Notes under the pieces: generated by a model
What the model was told of the DNA's origin: nothing
Database searches by the model: none
The model's input: the letters and a program-made list of their open reading frames with translations, nothing else
From: Neomegalonema sp.
GTDB lineage: Bacteria; Pseudomonadota; Alphaproteobacteria; Rhodobacterales; Rhodobacteraceae
Reading direction: 5' to 3'
Length of the DNA stretch: 64,000 nucleotides
NCBI GenBank assembly: GCA_022760435.1
Contig: JALEFY010000028.1
Coordinates: forward strand, 62,001-126,000
Program-made: the position numbers and the translations under genes
Shown here: in pieces, positions 60,437 through 64,000 of the stretch
Layout: each line of letters begins with the position of its first letter
How positions within the stretch are numbered: position 1 is the first letter of the stretch

Positions 60437-62191
60437 ATGGATGACTTGGACGCGCTGCGCGCGCGCTATGATGCGGTTCTGAGCCACTTGATGGCCGATG
60501 GGCATTTCGCCGTCAGCGAGCGCGGGAAAGACATTCTGCGCTATGTCATCGAGGAGGAGCTTGCCGGTCGCGGTGAGCGGATCAAGGCTTATTCGATCGC
60601 AACCGAAGCGCTCGGGCGCGCGGCGGATTTCGACCCGCAGAATGATAGCATCGTACGGGTTGAGGCGAGCAAGCTGCGCGCGGCGCTCGATGTCTATTTC
60701 AAGATCCATGGCCCGATCGCCGGAGCGACGCTCGCGATCCCGAAAGGGGGCTATCGCCCGGCCTTGAGCGCGCAGGAGGATGCGCCGCGCGAGGCGCGGG
60801 CCTTCTCTTCCTTGCCGGAAGTCAAAGCGCTAGAGAGCGCGGCGGTGGATGTGGCGGTGAGCGGGCGAGGGCGAGGGCGAGGGCGCGGGAGCTCGTCAAC
60901 CTCCCGCGCCGCGACCTCTCGCGTCCGGATCTCACATGAAACCTTCGCCCTGCTTCTGGGCTCGCTCGCCTTGCTCATTAGCATCGGGCTCGCGGTGAGC
61001 TGGTGGATGGGCGCGCGCGAGTCCGCTGACCCGAGCGGGCAGCAAGCCGGGCTGGTCGCTGCCGGGCATAGGCCGGACCTGCCCCGGATCCTGTTCACCA
61101 TGCATGGCGGCGAAGCCGGTGCTGCGGCGAGCAGGATCCTGCTCAGCTATGTCGCGCAATTCGGGACCGTGATCACCCTGGCCGACAAGCCCGATGGATG
61201 GGGGTATCCGGAAGATTATGTGCTCGAGCTGGCGACCCTGGGCGCGGCATTGCTGCCTAGGGCGACGGTGACGGTGTCTCATGAACGCTCGGGGGAGGTG
61301 GTCGAGGCCCGCCAAATCGAGTTCATGCGCGGCTGGGGGCTGGGGCGGGACACGAATGATGCCCTCAAGCAGATCGCGCTCAATCTGGCACCGGACCGGG
61401 GCAAGCTGCATCGTCACTATGCCCAGAAGGGCGATGTCAGTCCCTTGATGCGTTGTGTCTTTCTGATCGAGGCATATTGGCCGGATCAGACCCCGAAGCG
61501 TCATCTGGAGGCGGTGCGCTGCCTTGATGACTATCTTGAGCAATACCCCGACACGCCGCGCGCCTTGAGCCTTTTGGGGATGATGTATCGCGAAGAATAC
61601 ACTGACGGCCATAATCCGCTTCCCGGTAATGCGCTGGCCCGCTCGCTCGATCTGGGGCGGCGCGCGCTGCTCATGGAGCCCCGCAATGCGACGCTCTATG
61701 GGGAGCATCTGGGCACGCTCTATCTGTCCGGGGACAGGGCGCAGTTCATCCAGCTTGGCGAGCGCATGGTTGCCCTCAATCCGCTCGATATCGACAATCT
61801 GGAGTCCTTTGCGGCGCGGCTCAATTACATGGGGCGTCACGAACGGGCTCTGGAGCTGTTTACCCAGGCCGAAGCGTTGGAGCCGGTTGGTCAGGGTTGG
61901 CGAGCCTATGGCTTTTTCCTTGCGCATCTCGGGCTTGGCCAGCGTGAGAAGGCCGCCGCGCGGATCGCTTCCTTGAGCGGATCGAAAAACCCGCTCTACC
62001 TCGCTGCGGTGGCGATGGCCGAGAACTGGGCCGGGAACAGGGCGGGTGCGCAGGACAGGTTGGCGCAGGCTGCCGCGGCCGATCCGGGGTTTGCGGGCGA
62101 TTTTCGGGAGCCTTATGAGCGCCGACGCTATGACGGCGCTCTTGTTGATCTGCTTTCGGCACAATTGCGGTTGATCGGCACACAGCGCTGA
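60437..62191 (+). CDS. Membrane protein with regulator-like N-terminus and TPR-like repeats
   Basis: 584 residues. The N-terminal ~110 residues (GKDILRYVIEEELAGRGERI, KAYSIATEALGR, FDPQNDSIVRVEASKLRAAL, YRPAL) match a domain commonly fused to TPRs or adenylate cyclases in alphaproteobacteria and thought to bind DNA. A low-complexity (RG)4 stretch (142-151) and one membrane helix (about 168-190) follow. The C-terminal ~380 residues begin with an alpha/beta segment (LPRILFTMHGGEAG) and end in TPR-like helices (RALLMEPRNATLYGEHLGTLYLSG). A membrane-bound one-component regulator of the CadC/ToxR kind is possible. The RBS is AGGGAGGTCGGGGGG. Confidence 0.7.
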   Translation: MDDLDALRARYDAVLSHLMADGHFAVSERGKDILRYVIEEELAGRGERIKAYSIATEALGRAADFDPQNDSIVRVEASKLRAALDVYFKIHGPIAGATLAIPKGGYRPALSAQEDAPREARAFSSLPEVKALESAAVDVAVSGRGRGRGRGSSSTSRAATSRVRISHETFALLLGSLALLISIGLAVSWWMGARESADPSGQQAGLVAAGHRPDLPRILFTMHGGEAGAAASRILLSYVAQFGTVITLADKPDGWGYPEDYVLELATLGAALLPRATVTVSHERSGEVVEARQIEFMRGWGLGRDTNDALKQIALNLAPDRGKLHRHYAQKGDVSPLMRCVFLIEAYWPDQTPKRHLEAVRCLDDYLEQYPDTPRALSLLGMMYREEYTDGHNPLPGNALARSLDLGRRALLMEPRNATLYGEHLGTLYLSGDRAQFIQLGERMVALNPLDIDNLESFAARLNYMGRHERALELFTQAEALEPVGQGWRAYGFFLAHLGLGQREKAAARIASLSGSKNPLYLAAVAMAENWAGNRAGAQDRLAQAAAADPGFAGDFREPYERRRYDGALVDLLSAQLRLIGTQR

Positions 62192-62737
62192 TCAAGACCC
62201 GAGCGGGGTGCCGAGAACCTCTTTGCTATGGATCTCGGCGCGGTGCGCGCGCAGCATCAGCACCGCATGGATCAAGGCACCGATATTGTGAGACTGGTTC
62301 GGCAGAGCCCCGCACAGGTCAAAGGGCACCAGCGCAAACAAGTTCCTGTCGCGGGCATCTAGGTATGTATTCAGGATCGCGCCTTCCACGCCAATGCCGC
62401 ACAGGATTATTCCGCCATTGCGATGTTCTTCGGCGAGGGCGGAAAAACCGTCATTAACAAAGCATGAATCCCGGGAACGGCTGAAAATGCTGTCATGAGC
62501 CTTGGGCCGAAGTCCGAACAAGAAGTCTGGAGTATTGGTCCAGTCTACTGACCTTTTTTCACAATAGACGATGGCCATGCCCAATCTCCTGGCGTGGCTC
62601 AACGCAATCTTGATGCGAACCAAGTAGTCCATGGCACCCGGCCAGTGCTCATAGGGCTGGCTGGCGATGTCGCATAGGACAAAAAGCGGCTCTTTTGGCT
62701 TGGCGTCTCTTGGCTCAGGGTTGCAAAAATCCCGCAA
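62192..62737 (-). CDS. Isochorismatase-fold protein lacking catalytic cysteine
   Basis: 181 residues from a TTG at 62737, which has a strong GGGAG Shine-Dalgarno 7 bp away. The fold is suggested by FVLCDIASQ (D23, the first catalytic residue), RRLGMAIVYCEKRS, and GIGVEGAILNTYLDARDRN, which aligns with the G-V-x-x-x-x-C-V-x-x-T-x-x-D-A signature of cysteine hydrolases. The catalytic cysteine position is alanine (A120), and the lysine region (SRSRDSCFVNDGF) has arginine instead. It is therefore probably not an active hydrolase. Its stop abuts the stop of the TPR protein gene (convergent, 0 bp apart). The function is unknown. Confidence 0.6.
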   Translation of the reverse strand: MRDFCNPEPRDAKPKEPLFVLCDIASQPYEHWPGAMDYLVRIKIALSHARRLGMAIVYCEKRSVDWTNTPDFLFGLRPKAHDSIFSRSRDSCFVNDGFSALAEEHRNGGIILCGIGVEGAILNTYLDARDRNLFALVPFDLCGALPNQSHNIGALIHAVLMLRAHRAEIHSKEVLGTPLGS

Positions 62738-62968
62738 GTGATTGTCTCCCTAGTAGACGACGGTTATAATCCCGTTATTCGCGATGAAATGCTTTAATGG
62801 AAATGTCCACTTCTTGTGATGGGTGGCGTTACACAGTCCTGTAGCAATTCTATTGCGCGTATAATTGTCGGAGAACTGAAGGTAGAGTTTCTATTCGGCG
62901 ACTAGTATTATCAAAAATTGACACCATTGTTCGAAAATTCGACCGATGCGGGAAGGGCTGCTGTCGCT
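62738..62968. promoter_or_regulatory. A/T-rich divergent region before the LysR gene
   Basis: 231 bp, much richer in A/T than the flanks. TATAAT occurs at 62860-62865 (plus strand) and at 62765-62770. TCGAA-AA-TTCGA (62931-62942) is a perfect short palindrome 27 bp before the LysR start and could be a regulator site. The region probably drives both divergent genes. Confidence 0.45.
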
Positions 62969-63973
62969 ATGGATTGGGAAAACATTCATAATTTTGTCGT
63001 TGCCGCCGAAGCCGGGAGTTTCCGGCAGGCCGGGCGCGACCTCGACTTGACCACCTCGACGGTGATCCGCCGGATTGATCAGCTCGAGGGGCAGGTTGGC
63101 GCCAGATTGTTCAATCGACTGGCCCGGGGCATCCAGCTCACGCGTGAGGGGACGCGGCTGATGGCGAGCGCCCAGCGGTTTCGCCAGGCGGAGGAGGATT
63201 TCAACCGAGAGGTGCGAAGCTTTGGCAAGGCGGATCGCGGTGTGGTCTCGCTCGCGGTGACCGAAGGGCTCGGTGCCTATTGGCTGACCCCGCGCCTGCT
63301 TGAATACAAGCGTGCGCATCCGAACTTGATTGTCGAGCTATATTGCGATCATCACAGCGCCGATGTGGCCGGGTTCGGTGCCGATATCTGCGTCCAGTTC
63401 TCCGAGCCGAGCGCGCCAGATGTCGTCCCGGTCCGTCTCGGCTTTCTTCATCTCTACCCTTTCGCCTCGAAAGCCTATCTGAAGGAACATGGCCTGCCCG
63501 CAGCGAAGGAAGATCTGCTCCGTCATCGGTTCGTCGAGCAGGTCGGGCCGCAATTCGACAAGAAGGACTGGGCGCGGCATCTGGGGCTTGACGATACGGA
63601 TGATTGCGTCGGTTTTCGCTCGAATTCCTCGACCGCGAATTTCATTGCGATCGAGAATGATGGCGGGATCGGTGCTCTGCCCAATTATGCGCCGCTCCTT
63701 GGTGCCAAGGTGGTGCCGCTCGATCTTGGGTTGCATCAGCGCGTTGATATCTGGATGTCCTGGCACCGCGACAACACGCAGCGCCCGGCCATGCGCAAGG
63801 TGATCGATTTCCTGCGCGATGCCTTTGATACCCAGCGCTACCCGTGGTTCGGCGAGGCATTCGTTCATCCCGCCGAGCTGAAGGATCACGCCGAAAGCCT
63901 GTCGGGCTTGCGCGCGCCAAGACGCTCCCAGGCGCGCACGCCCTTGCGCAAAATGCGCAAAGACTCTGCCTGA
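62969..63973 (+). CDS. LysR-family transcriptional regulator
   Basis: 334 residues from the ATG at 62969; a TTG 51 bases upstream is also in frame but has no family support. The winged helix (NFVVAAEAGSFRQAGRDLDL, TTSTVIRRIDQLEGQVGARLFNR) is canonical. A substrate-binding domain follows (VSLAVTEGLGAYWLTPRLLEY; DICVQFSEPSAPDVVPVRLG). The C-terminus has an extra ~35 residues rich in Arg and Ala after the usual fold. It is divergent from the isochorismatase-fold gene, the usual position for a LysR target, so it may control it. The inducer is unknown. Confidence 0.9.
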   Translation: MDWENIHNFVVAAEAGSFRQAGRDLDLTTSTVIRRIDQLEGQVGARLFNRLARGIQLTREGTRLMASAQRFRQAEEDFNREVRSFGKADRGVVSLAVTEGLGAYWLTPRLLEYKRAHPNLIVELYCDHHSADVAGFGADICVQFSEPSAPDVVPVRLGFLHLYPFASKAYLKEHGLPAAKEDLLRHRFVEQVGPQFDKKDWARHLGLDDTDDCVGFRSNSSTANFIAIENDGGIGALPNYAPLLGAKVVPLDLGLHQRVDIWMSWHRDNTQRPAMRKVIDFLRDAFDTQRYPWFGEAFVHPAELKDHAESLSGLRAPRRSQARTPLRKMRKDSA

Positions 63974-64000
63974 CCCTTGGTGGCCACTCGAAGAGCTTGC

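Overview
The window is GC-rich, densely coded DNA from an alphaproteobacterium. The main grounds are the Paracoccus-type sox gene order (soxS-soxR-soxT divergent from soxVW-XYZA-BCDEF), the BigR/SqrR-type regulator, and intergenic hairpin repeats of a kind I associate with alphaproteobacterial genomes. I cannot name a genus from sequence alone. I see no rRNA, no complete tRNA, no CRISPR array, no transposase and no phage gene.

Layout. Positions 1-1.9 kb hold the 3' end of a YhaN-like coiled-coil ATPase. Positions 1.9-4.8 kb hold a chemoreceptor and a secreted PDC-like protein, both on the minus strand. Positions 4.9-24.5 kb form a sulfur-oxidation island. Its minus-strand arm carries soxS, soxR, soxT, a Crp/Fnr regulator, a small DUF2892 membrane protein, two YeeE/YedE half-transporters (PmpA/PmpB type), a persulfide dioxygenase, a DUF442-type II SQR fusion and a SulP transporter. 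Its plus-strand arm carries soxV, soxW, soxX, soxY, soxZ, soxA, soxB, soxC, soxD, soxE, soxF and a DUF302 protein. Together these would import or sense sulfane sulfur, oxidise sulfide and persulfide, and oxidise thiosulfate on the SoxYZ carrier in the periplasm. Positions 24.5-36.5 kb are mixed: an Stf0-type sulfotransferase, EttA, a second chemoreceptor, NadD, a PBP4-type peptidase, a PQQ-type aldose dehydrogenase and an XRE-cupin regulator.

Positions 36.7-56.2 kb contain 13 codirectional, tightly packed genes that look like one system. It combines SrfB (actin/Hsp70 fold) and SrfC (P-loop GTPase-like) with two SrfA-like membrane proteins, one ending in a trypsin-like protease and the other in a DUF2135/YfaP-like domain. 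Also present are a membrane-anchored vWA protein and a structurally matching neighbour, a further single-pass protein, a secreted SH3-like plus vWA protein, an ABC ATPase and permease, a secreted FGE/SUMF1-like protein, and two coiled-coil lipoproteins. The last part resembles the TagT-TagS-TagR-TagQ/PpkA signalling branch of type VI secretion, but no type VI structural gene is in the window. This is the best candidate for an undescribed envelope-spanning system.

Positions 56.3-64 kb hold a Fur/Zur regulator, a PuuD-like amidotransferase, an isolated GspD-type secretin, a small protein, a TPR protein with a regulator-like N-terminus, an isochorismatase-fold protein missing its catalytic cysteine, and a LysR regulator. 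Short tandem duplications (2-5 units of 12-21 bp) recur at gene junctions throughout.
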